Shown: one piece after another, positions 9,161-16,906 of the stretch | Position numbering within the stretch: position 1 is the first letter of the stretch | Layout of the letters: the number at the start of each line of letters is the position of its first letter | From: Streptomyces cyanogenus | Lineage (GTDB): Bacteria; Actinomycetota; Actinomycetes; Streptomycetales; Streptomycetaceae | Reading direction: 5' to 3' | NCBI RefSeq assembly: GCF_017526105.1 | Contig: NZ_CP071839.1 | Location: 434,001-498,000 of the forward strand | Length of the DNA stretch: 64,000 bases | Notes under the pieces: model-generated | What the model was told of the DNA's origin: nothing | The model's input: the letters and a program-made list of their open reading frames with translations, nothing else | Database searches by the model: none | Program-made: the position numbers and the translations under genes

Positions 9161-9445
9161 TTCACTGGCCGATTTGTTAGTCGTTATCCGGAAAGGTCGT
9201 ATTTCCTGCGGTCGTCATGGCTTGGATCATGTTATCGGAGCGGTACGAGCATGTTTCCGTGATCAGGCGGCCCGTGGCGAGGCCGGTCGCCCTCCGGTCG
9301 TTTTCGTGCGGTGCGGCCCGCCCCGGCGATCCGGAAGGGCGGGAATCGGCGGGTATGCCGCACCCGACCGGAGCGGGCACAGGATGTCGGGTGCGGCAGG
9401 CTTGGTCCTTCCTAACGTGGTGATCGAAAGGGAAGGAGGCCGGGG

Positions 9446-10318
9446 TTGCTGGATCGGCTGAACCAGGCCATGGAGCACATCGAAAGTCACCTCGACCAGC
9501 GCATCGAGGTGTCCGCGCTGGCCAGGATCACGGTCACGTCCGAGTACCACTTCCGGCGGCTGTTCTCGTCACTGGCGGGGATGGCGCTGTCGGAGTACAT
9601 CCGACGCCGGCGGCTGACCGTCGCGGGGGCCCAGGTGCTGGCCGGGGAGCCGACCTTGCTGGAGATCGCAATCCGCTACGGCTACACCTCGGGGGAGGCC
9701 TTCGCCCGGGCGTTCCGCGCCGTGCACGGCGTCGGCCCCGGCGAGGCCAGGCGTACCGGTGCGGCTCTGAACTCGCAGCCCCGGCTCTCCTTCCGCCTCA
9801 CCGTCGAAGGGAGCAACACCATGCGGTACCGCATCGTGGAGAAGGACGCGTTCCGGGTCGTCGGCAAGAAGGCCCGCGTCCCGCTGATCTACCACGGAAT
9901 CAACCCGCACATCGCCGAGCACATCCAGAGCATCCCGCCGGAGACGATGCTGCGCGTCGCCGGCCTCTCGGACCAGGACCCGGAGGGCGTGGTGTCGGCG
10001 ACCGTGCGCCTGTCGGACGACTTCGAGGAGGGCGGCGAACTCGACTACTACCACGCCGTGGTGACCGCTGCCGACGAGTTGCCCGAGGGCCTGGACGTGC
10101 TGGAGTGCCCGGCGGGCACCTGGGCCGTGTTCGAGAACACCGGGCCGTTCCCACAGGCACTGCAGCAGATGTGGGGTGACGTGGCCGCCCAGTGGATCCC
10201 GTCCAACCCGTACGAGTACCGGCCGGGGCCGGAGATCCTGCGCACCCGCCCGTCTGAGGACGACCCGGCGCAGTCCGACGCGCAGCTGTGGATCCCGGTG
10301 ACCCGCACCACGGTCTGA
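9446..10318 (+). CDS. AraC-family regulator with GyrI-like effector domain
   Basis: A 290-residue protein starting at TTG 9446 after a GGAAGGAGG ribosome site, which decides this start. Residues 1-105 carry two AraC helix-turn-helix motifs (LARITVTSEYHFRRLF and LEIAIRYGYTSGEAFARAF). Residues about 125-290 are a GyrI-like small-molecule-binding domain (MRYRIVEKDAFRVVG, with GTWAVFENTGPFPQAL near the end), the arrangement of the Rob/SoxS-related drug-responsive regulators. It is likely to sense a hydrophobic or cationic compound. The nearest possible target is the divergent PAP2 gene, whose shared upstream region (9161-9445) is locally AT-rich. Confidence 0.92.
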   Translation: MLDRLNQAMEHIESHLDQRIEVSALARITVTSEYHFRRLFSSLAGMALSEYIRRRRLTVAGAQVLAGEPTLLEIAIRYGYTSGEAFARAFRAVHGVGPGEARRTGAALNSQPRLSFRLTVEGSNTMRYRIVEKDAFRVVGKKARVPLIYHGINPHIAEHIQSIPPETMLRVAGLSDQDPEGVVSATVRLSDDFEEGGELDYYHAVVTAADELPEGLDVLECPAGTWAVFENTGPFPQALQQMWGDVAAQWIPSNPYEYRPGPEILRTRPSEDDPAQSDAQLWIPVTRTTV

Positions 10319-10358
10319 GCCGGGCGCCGAGTGACGTTCCGGGGGCGAGGCGCCCGGC
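10319..10358. terminator. Hairpin after AraC-GyrI gene
   Basis: Perfect 10-bp arms GCCGGGCGCC (10319-10328) and GGCGCCCGGC (10349-10358) start immediately at the stop codon. An overlapping ACGTTCCG/CGGAACGT pair offers an alternative fold. There is no T-tract. It probably ends transcription of the rightward gene before the leftward MerR-HEAT gene. Confidence 0.55.
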
Positions 10359-10569
10359 CTCGGAACGTGTCGCTCCGCGGCTCGGAGAGCCAGCGGCAGC
10401 GCCGCGGCCACTCCATGCGGAGGCGGGCTGCGGGCCGGGTGCCCCCGGGGGGCCATGGCCGACAGGGTGGCAGTGGACAGGTCGCTCCTCGCTCGCTCGG
10501 CAGCGGCAGCGGCAGCGGCAGCAGCACAAGGGGGCAGACGCGGCTGTGGCGTCGTAGGACACGCATGGG

Positions 10570-11574
10570 TCATCGCGCGTCGCGCAGTTTGAGAATGTAG
10601 GTCGCGGTGAGCGCCACGCCACGGTCTGCGTCATGTGACAGCTGTGCGAGGGCACGTGACGTCGTGGTCCCAGGGATGTCCGCGAGCGCCTGTGTCAGCC
10701 GTCGACGTGCGGACGGTCCGATGGTGTCCCGGGCGAGGCATGCGACGAGCCCGGTGGCGATCCGGTCTGCCAAGGCCGGATCAGCCGCCAGCGTGCTCAG
10801 TGCATCGGACGCGTCGACGTCGTTCCCCTCCTCGACGATCATGTCGATGAGCGTCGGGACCGCGTCGGCCACTCCCCGCGCCCCGAGCGCCAGAGCCGCG
10901 CATCTGCACACCACGATGTCGGGGTGCGTCAGGGCGCCCTGCAGCAGGGCGGTCGCCTCGTCGTTCGGGATCTCGGCGATGGACCGGACGGCACGTTCGC
11001 GCACCTCGGCCGCGGGTGAGTCGAGACCCTTCGCCAGCAGTGCCGGCCCGTCCTCGCCCATGTGCGCCAGGGCCCAGCGAAGAGCTCCGGCGACGTTCGG
11101 CTCCGACTCGCTCAGCACCGCGTCGACCAGTGCTTCCACCGGCACGGGAACTCCCTCGCCCGCAGAGAGGGCCGCCCGCTGCCGCACCCCCGCGCTCTTC
11201 GAGCCCAGCGCCTGGAGGAGCGCGACGGTCTGGAGGACGTCCTCCCATCCGGCGGGTTCCGCGGCCCCGATCCTGTGGAGTCGCCTGAGCAACTCCGTCT
11301 CCGCTGCGATGCGGTCCCGCGTCTGACGGATGAGGTCGTCGACGAGTTCCGCGGGCGTGAAGCCGGGGTCGTCGAGCGCGCGCCTGACGTCGCGCAGTGA
11401 CAGCCCCAACGACCGCAGGCTCTCGATGTGGAAAATGCGCCGGATGGTCTCGCCGGAGTACTCCCGATATCCGGAGCCGCTACGGCCCGTCGGCCGCACC
11501 AGGCCGAGCGACTCGTAGTGCCTGAGCATGCGGGCGCTGACCCCGGACCGTTTCGCGACGTCACCGATGAACAC
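10570..11574 (-). CDS. MerR-family regulator with C-terminal HEAT-repeat domain
   Basis: A 334-residue protein starting MFIGDVAKRSGVSARMLRHYES, a MerR winged-helix domain (residues 1-70), followed by the usual dimerisation helix (about 75-115). The effector half (about 120-334) is a series of HEAT/armadillo-like helical hairpins, such as SPAAEVRERAVRSIAEIPNDEA and HPDIVVCRCAALALGARG, instead of a small ligand pocket. It is second in an operon: the HEAT gene upstream ends 3 bp before its start. The helical surface suggests the regulator responds to a protein, plausibly its HEAT partner, rather than a metal or drug; that is inference. A MerR-type palindrome lies in front of the operon. Confidence 0.88.
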   Translation of the reverse strand: MFIGDVAKRSGVSARMLRHYESLGLVRPTGRSGSGYREYSGETIRRIFHIESLRSLGLSLRDVRRALDDPGFTPAELVDDLIRQTRDRIAAETELLRRLHRIGAAEPAGWEDVLQTVALLQALGSKSAGVRQRAALSAGEGVPVPVEALVDAVLSESEPNVAGALRWALAHMGEDGPALLAKGLDSPAAEVRERAVRSIAEIPNDEATALLQGALTHPDIVVCRCAALALGARGVADAVPTLIDMIVEEGNDVDASDALSTLAADPALADRIATGLVACLARDTIGPSARRRLTQALADIPGTTTSRALAQLSHDADRGVALTATYILKLRDAR

Positions 11575-11577
11575 TGC

Positions 11578-12249
11578 CTACTGCCCTTCCTGGCCGGCCC
11601 CGCCGAGGGCCACTATGCGCTTCGCCTCCTCGATCGCGAACTCGAATCCTGCGTCCGGGTCGCGCCACAGTCGTTCCGTGGCGACGGCGTGTGCCCGCAC
11701 GCGCGGGTCGAGATCCGTCGTCGCGGCGCCCAGTGCCGGCAACATCACCTCGCCGAGCGCGATCAGTGCCCGGCTCAGGCTGAGCTGCGTCTCGCGTTCG
11801 CCGCGCCCGAGTTGTGTCGCCAACGCTACGGCAAGCTCCTGCTCCTGATCTTCGGGTACGAGCACGACCGCTGCCCGCCAAGCGCTCCGGGCCACGTCGT
11901 CGTCGGGGTCGGACAGCAGCGCCGGTGTGATGGCCGGCCACGCCTTCCGGTCCCCGATCTTGGACAGGGTGTGCAGCGCCTGGCTCCGTGCCTGCGCACG
12001 CTCCGAGCGGACTTCGTCGAGAAGCAACGGGACCGTCATCGACGCCTCGTGGCGGGTGAGAGCCCACGTCAGCATTTCACGCACGGAGAACTCCGGTTCG
12101 ATCGCGCATCGCTCGATGAGCTTGCCGAGGAACTCCGGGGCCGGGGTAGTGCCGACCGCCAGCGCTGCCCGCAGCCGCACCGACGAGCTGTTGTTCTCCA
12201 GCCCCTGAAGAGCCCGCACCGTGTTCGTGTCCTCTTTTGGCCTGGTCAT
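11578..12249 (-). CDS. HEAT-repeat protein, first gene of the MerR-HEAT operon
   Basis: A 223-residue protein made almost wholly of HEAT-like repeats (NSSSVRLRAALAVG, EFSVREMLTWALTRHE, DPDDDVARSAWRAAVVL, DPRVRAHAVATERLW). I chose ATG 12249 rather than the GTG seven codons upstream because AGGAGGT lies seven to eight bases before it. The repeats resemble those fused to the MerR domain in the next gene, so the two probably arose by duplication. There is no catalytic motif or signal peptide; it is likely a cytoplasmic protein-binding scaffold. It is expected to be autoregulated through the palindrome at 12277. Confidence 0.85.
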   Translation of the reverse strand: MTRPKEDTNTVRALQGLENNSSSVRLRAALAVGTTPAPEFLGKLIERCAIEPEFSVREMLTWALTRHEASMTVPLLLDEVRSERAQARSQALHTLSKIGDRKAWPAITPALLSDPDDDVARSAWRAAVVLVPEDQEQELAVALATQLGRGERETQLSLSRALIALGEVMLPALGAATTDLDPRVRAHAVATERLWRDPDAGFEFAIEEAKRIVALGGAGQEGQ

Positions 12250-12276
12250 GGAGACCACCTCCTCGGCCACAGTGAA

Positions 12277-12299
12277 GACCTTGTCACTGTGTCAAGGTC
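12277..12299 (-). promoter_or_regulatory. MerR-type operator/promoter of the HEAT-MerR operon
   Basis: A 23-bp inverted repeat, GACCTTGACAC-A-GTGACAAGGTC on the minus strand, matches in 10 of 11 arm positions. It contains TTGACA, as MerR-family operators commonly embed the -35 box. It lies 28 bp upstream of the HEAT start. I could not place a good -10 at the usual 19-bp spacing. Confidence 0.7.
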
Positions 12300-12648
12300 C
12301 AGCGGAGTCGGGCCGACGGGCAGCCAGGCGTCCCCGGCTCCCCGAGTCCGGGGCCCGTCACGTCGGACGGGACCGCGTGACGTGATGAGGCCGACGCGCC
12401 GTGCCGGTGCTCGACGGCCGGCTGCGGGCCGGTGGCCAGGCCGCCGCGCCGGCGTCCGGGTCCGTGGTCGGCCGGTTCGACGGTGGTGCCGCCGCGCGGG
12501 ACCCTTCTTCCCCGGCTGCAACTCGGTGAAGGGCTCCGCCCCGCCGGTCCGGCGGCATCGGGACGGCATCGCCGCCTGCCTGCCGGAGCGGACAGCGCCG
12601 ACGGCGTCGCCGTGGCCGACCGGCCCGCTCCAGCGAGTGTCACGCCGG
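12300..12648. other. Intergenic region upstream of the HEAT operon
   Basis: About 350 bp of very GC-rich sequence with no gene I can support. A TCACGTCGGACGGGACCGCGTGA-like partial inverted repeat lies near 12358-12380, without a known role. Confidence 0.35.
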
Positions 12649-13254
12649 TCAGGCGCGGCAGCGCAGCATCTCCAGTGGCGGGGAGGCGAGGAGGTCCACC
12701 CAGAAGTCGTCGCCGAACTCACGGATGCCGGCCTCGGACACCTGCAGCGGAACCCACTCCAGGTCACGGAACCCGGCCGCCCGCAGACACTCCTCGTAGA
12801 CCTCGCGGCGGGGGACCGTGCTGACGATACTGATCGGCTGCGGATCGAGGAGGGCCGTGACCCACACCCGGGGCCCGGTCCCGGCTTCCTCCCCGGTCGG
12901 CTCGCAGAGGAACCCGTACCTGTCCAGGGACGGGCAGCCGAACCGGTAGTCGGGCTTCTGGGCGAGTACGAAGAACTCACCGCCCGGCGCCAGGCTCTGG
13001 CGGATGTTGCTGCACATCCGCTTCATCGCCGCGATGTCCTCGGCGTAGTTGAGGCACTGCACGCCTACCGCGATGTCGAAGCGCCGGTCGAGAGGCCGAA
13101 GTTCGGCCACGTCACCGACGTCGTAGCGCGCTCCCAGCGGGTCACGCCGCTCGGTCTCGCGGGCGGCCGCGATCATCTCGACGGAGATCTCGACACCGAA
13201 GACGTCCGCGGCGCCGCGCCGTTTGAACTCCCTGCTGTAGAAGCCGGTGCACGC
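12649..13254 (-). pseudogene. SAM-dependent methyltransferase, 5'-truncated
   Basis: The frame ending at 12649 encodes a class I methyltransferase C-terminal part: the tail of motif I (ACTGFYSREFKRRGA), motif II VFGVEISVEM, motif post-I/III with FDIAVGVQCLNYAED and LAPGGEFFVL. In frame, a TGA lies at 13255-13257 immediately before the ACTGFYS block, so the N-terminal cap and the LD.(A/G)CG part of the SAM-binding motif are missing. The sequence beyond shows no remainder in other frames. Translation from ATG 13176 would give 175 residues without motif I and is unlikely to be active. It is probably a deletion remnant. Confidence 0.75.
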
Positions 13255-13457
13255 TCACGTGCCGCCCCCTCGTGTGTGCCGTCCTGTACGTGGCCACACC
13301 ACACCGAGCCTCCGGGCGCAGAGGCTCGCCGGTCGTGGGTGGTGGCGGAAAGTCTGCTCCGGCTGTGTCCGGGGACCGTACTGGCAGACGACACGAAGAA
13401 GTCGGCCGGGTGACCCTCGCATCACCCAACAGCGCCTGCCGAGTCGTCCGGCCGAGT

Positions 13458-14153
13458 TCACTCCTCGCGTGGCCCGGGCAGGCTTCGCCGACCGGTTGGC
13501 GGGTGGGTCATGGTCGCCGAGGGGGCAACGGCGTTGTCGGCCGCCGCGGTTGACGCAGGCCGACGCCGGGGCCCCGGCCGGGGCCGACTGCGTCGAGGGC
13601 GAGCAGGGGGGAGGTGTTCTGCCCGTTGGACGGTGGCCGAGTCGCCGGTGCGGAGCAGGAGCTCCTCGCGGAGCCGGCCGAGGGCGCGGTGCAGTGTGCT
13701 CTTGACCGTGCCGGGCGACAGGCCGAGGGCGGCGGCTGTCTCCTGTGTGGACATCTGCTCCCAGTGGCGCAGCACGACGACGGCGCGCTGTTGCGGCGCC
13801 AGCGACTTGACGAGATCCGTGAGCAGCGTGCGGTCGGCATGCCGCTCGGCGGAGTCCTCGACGCTCGTCTCCGGCAGGTACGCGGACGGGAGCTCCTGGA
13901 GCCGCTGGGCCCGCCACCACCACTCCGCGCGAGTGTTGATCATGACGCGGCGCAGGTAGGCGTCCGCGAGTCGCTTGTCCGTTATGCGGTCCCACCGGGT
14001 GTACGTGCGTAACAGCGCGGTCTGGAGGAGGTCCTGGGCGTCCAGCGGGTCCCTGACCAGGCGGCGGGCGCTGCGCAGCAGAGCGTCGTGCCGCGTACGC
14101 ACGTACTCCTCGAAGTCGGGTACGGCGGCCAGGGGTTGGGGTGGGGTGGTCAT
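13458..14153 (-). CDS. SigE-family ECF RNA polymerase sigma factor
   Basis: A 231-residue protein. Region 2 is seen in FEEYVRTRHDALLRSARRLV and DAQDLLQTALLRTYTRWDRI (residues about 14-60), and region 4 in LAPQQRAVVVLRHWEQMSTQETAAALGLSPGTVKSTLHRAL (about 115-160), which fits the actinobacterial SigE-like subfamily. About 65 residues after region 4 are Arg/Pro/Ala-rich and look unstructured, possibly the result of a lost stop. No anti-sigma gene is adjacent. It lies last in a leftward run of four genes whose other three encode secreted proteins, which may be co-transcribed or targets. Confidence 0.9.
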   Translation of the reverse strand: MTTPPQPLAAVPDFEEYVRTRHDALLRSARRLVRDPLDAQDLLQTALLRTYTRWDRITDKRLADAYLRRVMINTRAEWWWRAQRLQELPSAYLPETSVEDSAERHADRTLLTDLVKSLAPQQRAVVVLRHWEQMSTQETAAALGLSPGTVKSTLHRALGRLREELLLRTGDSATVQRAEHLPPARPRRSRPRPGPRRRPASTAAADNAVAPSATMTHPPTGRRSLPGPREE

Positions 14154-14342
14154 GGTCCGGCTCTTTTCGGGCTGGGGCGTGAGGGGGTCGGCGCGTGCCT
14201 CAGGGGGCTGAGGCGACAGCGGGCGGGCTGGTGCGAGGTCGGCGCGTGCCGCCCGGGGGCGGCAGCCCGCGGGTTGGTGCGGGGTCGGCCCGGCACCGTC
14301 CGTGGGCCGCCGCCCGCGAAGAGGGCCGGAGGCAGGAAGCTG

Positions 14343-14870
14343 TCAGGGACTCGGCGGGGCGCACCTGCTGCGGCCCGCGTGCTTGCCGCACGCCTGCGCC
14401 TCCAGGTGGAAGCCGCGGCCGTGGACGAACTTGACGGCTCGGGTGTTCTGGCTGCCTCCCGAGTGCACGGTGGCCGAGCAGGCGCCGCTGTCCCGCCATG
14501 ATCCGTAGTCGATGTCCCAGTAGAGGGTGACCTTGTCGCCCCGGCCGGCGTGGGTGATCGTGGCCCAGTAGTAGCGCGGCCCTCCGGGTCGGTTGCCGTA
14601 GCGCAGCTGGATGCGGGTGTTGCCGATCTTCGTCGCCGGACCGTTGTGCCGCCTGTCGGGGCGGATGTAGGTGTTGGGATTGACGCTGGTGCCGCACGAG
14701 TCGGCCGCCGTCCGGACGGGCGGCGTCCGAAAGCTCGCGGCCGCGTCGGCCGGAGTGGCGAGCAGCAGGGTGGCGGCGGCTACCGCCACCGTGGTCCTGG
14801 AGGCCGTGAACAGGGGCGTGAGACCCGACGTCCCCCGCGTCCGAGCCGATGTCTTCCGTGTGATCGTCAT
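14343..14870 (-). CDS. Small secreted protein of unknown function
   Basis: A 175-residue protein starting at ATG 14870, chosen for its GGAAGG ribosome site. A Sec signal peptide is visible (TVAVAAATLLLATPADAAA, residues about 27-46). The mature part has four cysteines and a strand-rich look (RYYWATITHAGRGDKVTLYWDIDY). The cysteine and aromatic pattern resembles the general layout of small Streptomyces cell-surface proteins but I do not recognise a named family. It is one of three secreted-protein genes upstream of the SigE-family sigma gene on the same strand. Confidence 0.75.
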   Translation of the reverse strand: MTITRKTSARTRGTSGLTPLFTASRTTVAVAAATLLLATPADAAASFRTPPVRTAADSCGTSVNPNTYIRPDRRHNGPATKIGNTRIQLRYGNRPGGPRYYWATITHAGRGDKVTLYWDIDYGSWRDSGACSATVHSGGSQNTRAVKFVHGRGFHLEAQACGKHAGRSRCAPPSP

Positions 14871-15004
14871 GGTGCCTTCCCGTCGTGTCCGTGGAGGAGG
14901 GGCGGCGCCGGGTGGGGTCGCGTACGGTCCCCCCCACCCGGCGTCGTCTGTCGCTGGTGGTCGCGCCGGCGTGCCGGCCAGGCCGCGGTTCCCGACCGGG
15001 CCGA

Positions 15005-15418
15005 TCAGCGGCGCAGGTAGTCCCAGGTGTGGCTGCCGACGATGCCGTCCGCGCCGCCGGTGATGTGGTGGTGGCTCTGAAGCCACTTGACCGCCGCCAG
15101 GGTGGCGGGTCCGAAGCTGCCGTCTACGGACAGCCGTACGGGGTAGTCCGTGTGCTGGTTGACGATGTCCTGGATCTCCCTGACGGCGTCCGCGTTGGAG
15201 CTTCCCTCGCCGATGGTCGCGGTGCCGTAGTAGTAGTCGCAGGTGTAGCCGACGGTGGAGCGGTAGGTGCAGGGGTGTACGGCGGCGGCTTGGGCCGGCG
15301 GCCTGACCGCCCGGGGGCCGGCGGCCGCGTGGGCAGCCGTTGCGGGGACGGTGGCGAGCAGTCCGGCGGTCAGAGCGAGGGCGCCGAGGACTCGGACGCG
15401 GGTGGGCGGCAAAGGCAT
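15005..15418 (-). CDS. Secreted peptidoglycan-binding-like domain protein
   Basis: A 137-residue protein from ATG 15418, preceded by GAGGAG. It has a signal peptide (VLGALALTAGLLATVPATAAHA, cleavage about residue 30) and a C-terminal PG_binding_1-like three-helix domain (residues about 75-137), seen in AVREIQDIVNQHTDYP, LSVDGSFGPATLAAVKWLQSHH and DGIVGSHTWDYLRR. The family binds cell-wall peptidoglycan. Two cysteines lie between signal peptide and domain. No catalytic domain is attached, so it is likely a wall-associated accessory or inhibitor-like protein. Confidence 0.87.
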   Translation of the reverse strand: MPLPPTRVRVLGALALTAGLLATVPATAAHAAAGPRAVRPPAQAAAVHPCTYRSTVGYTCDYYYGTATIGEGSSNADAVREIQDIVNQHTDYPVRLSVDGSFGPATLAAVKWLQSHHHITGGADGIVGSHTWDYLRR

Positions 15419-15482
15419 GTCTGTCTCCTCGTGGAGGGTGAGGCCGAGGGGAAGCGAGGCGGGCACGTGCCGGTGTCGGCTG

Positions 15483-15899
15483 TCAGCAGTCCGGCAGGTG
15501 CGGCACCTTGGGCGCCGCACCGCGCACGTAGTGGTTGCTCACCCAGGCCGGGTCGCTGCCGGACAGCAGGGTGACCTTCGTCCACCACTTGTTTCCCGCG
15601 ACCTTGCTGGTGTGGCGGTTGGTCTGGCAGTAGGCCCGGAGCGTCGCGTTGGACACCCTGATGGCCACTCCGCAGCTCTTGCGCGGGCACTCCCGCAGGG
15701 CCACGTGCGTACCCTTGATGCGGATCTTCTTCACGGCGGCGGCCGACGCGTCGGAGTCGTGCGTGGGCGCCGAGGACGCGGTGGGCACGGGCTGCGGGCC
15801 ACGTGCGTCGCCGTGTGCGGGGCCGGCCACGGCGATGCTGCCGGCCAGGGCGAGGGTGGTCGCGACGAGCGCCACACTGTTGCGCATCGAAGAGGTCAT
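15483..15899 (-). CDS. Secreted small cysteine-containing, SH3-like protein
   Basis: A 138-residue protein starting at ATG 15899 after AAAGGAG. It has a signal peptide (residues 1-28, VALVATTLALAGSIAVAGPAHG) and a spacer, then a beta-rich domain of about 85 residues with four cysteines (ALRECPRKSCG, RAYCQTN, final Cys) and WWTKVTL...AWVSNHYV, which resembles bacterial SH3 folds. Bacterial SH3 domains usually bind cell-wall peptides. It is the first of the leftward run of three secreted-protein genes and the sigma gene, and is divergent from the two-component regulator at 16220. Confidence 0.75.
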   Translation of the reverse strand: MTSSMRNSVALVATTLALAGSIAVAGPAHGDARGPQPVPTASSAPTHDSDASAAAVKKIRIKGTHVALRECPRKSCGVAIRVSNATLRAYCQTNRHTSKVAGNKWWTKVTLLSGSDPAWVSNHYVRGAAPKVPHLPDC

Positions 15900-16219
15900 T
15901 CCTGTACTCCTTTCACTGGCGCCTCACTGCACGGCGCATTCGGGTTGTTCATGACCGCCGGCCGGGTCCGACGGGCCGGAGGTGCCGGAACGGCTGTCCG
16001 CTCCTGTCCGACCTCGACTTTTCCGGCCGATGAATTGAATGGGCAGCCGGTTCCGTCGCCCTGATCAATGAGGCTTTGGCGATTCCTCGGCCGGCCGGGC
16101 CAGGCAACGACTGTGGCAGCGAGGGGCTGTGGGGAAGCTGAAGATCCCTGAAACGCCAAGTCGGTGGCGATGTACGGTCCTTCAGGTTCGTCACAGGCTC
16201 TCTCCCGCATGCTTGGGTC
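15900..16219. other. Divergent promoter region, secreted-protein run / two-component system
   Basis: A 320-bp region between the leftward SH3-like gene and the rightward response regulator gene. It is less GC-rich near 16030-16080 (TGATCAATGAGGC and nearby), compatible with promoters. I could not define boxes. Confidence 0.4.
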
Positions 16220-16906
16220 ATGCGCTTACTCGTGGTGGAGGACGACCGGCGGATGGCGGAGCTGCTGCGGCGCGGCCTGGCCGGTGAGGGATGGGCGGTC
16301 GACGTCGTGCACGACGGGCCGTCAGGGGTCGAACGGGCGGCCGAGAACCCGTACGACGCGATCGTGCTGGACCTGATGCTGCCGGGACTGAACGGATACG
16401 GAGTGTGCGGCCGGCTGCGTGAGGCGGGGATCTGGGCGCCGGTGCTGATGCTGACCGCGATGGACGGTGAGTACGACGAGGCGGAGGGGCTGGACGTCGG
16501 GGCGGACGACTACGTGACCAAGCCGTTCTCGTTCGTGACGCTCCTGGCCCGGCTGCGGGCGCTGATGCGGCGCGGACAGCCGCAGCGCCCCGCGGTGCTG
16601 CGCGTCGGCGACCTCGAAGTGGATCCCGCCGCCCGGCACTGCCGTCGTGGCACGGTGCCGGTGGCTCTCACCGCGCGCGAATTCGCCGTCCTGGAGTACC
16701 TGGCACGGCGCGGCGGCCAGACGGTCACGAAGACGGAGATCCTGGAGCATGTCTGGGACGACCGGTTCGACGGGGACGTCAACGTCGTGGAGGTCTACGT
16801 CAGCGCCCTGCGCCGCAAGATCGACACTCCCTTCGGACGGCGGTCCATCCGGACGGTCCGGGGCATCGGCTACCGGCTCGACGTCGCCCCGGAGGCGGCA
16901 TGCTGA
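16220..16906 (+). CDS. OmpR-family response regulator (CutR-like)
   Basis: A 228-residue regulator. The receiver domain (residues 1-115) has the acidic pair in VVEDDRR, the phospho-acceptor Asp in IVLDLMLPG and the conserved Lys in DDYVTKPFS. The C-terminal winged helix (about 125-222) shows LTAREFAVLEYLARRGG and VYVSALRRKIDTPFGR. It overlaps the kinase gene by seven bases, so the two are co-translated. The combination of sequence and order resembles the CutRS system of Streptomyces, which controls secretion-stress genes, but the assignment to that orthologue is only by resemblance. Confidence 0.93.
   Translation: MRLLVVEDDRRMAELLRRGLAGEGWAVDVVHDGPSGVERAAENPYDAIVLDLMLPGLNGYGVCGRLREAGIWAPVLMLTAMDGEYDEAEGLDVGADDYVTKPFSFVTLLARLRALMRRGQPQRPAVLRVGDLEVDPAARHCRRGTVPVALTAREFAVLEYLARRGGQTVTKTEILEHVWDDRFDGDVNVVEVYVSALRRKIDTPFGRRSIRTVRGIGYRLDVAPEAAC

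Noticed and set aside
10495..10528. GGCAGC-type tandem hexamer run
   Set aside because: Short low-complexity tract downstream of the AraC-GyrI gene with no other signal; too small to be a meaningful repeat.
12924..13176. Short intact methyltransferase starting at ATG 13176
   Set aside because: That start falls inside motif I and would give an inactive stub; the frame continues upstream to a stop at 13255, so a truncated gene is the better reading.
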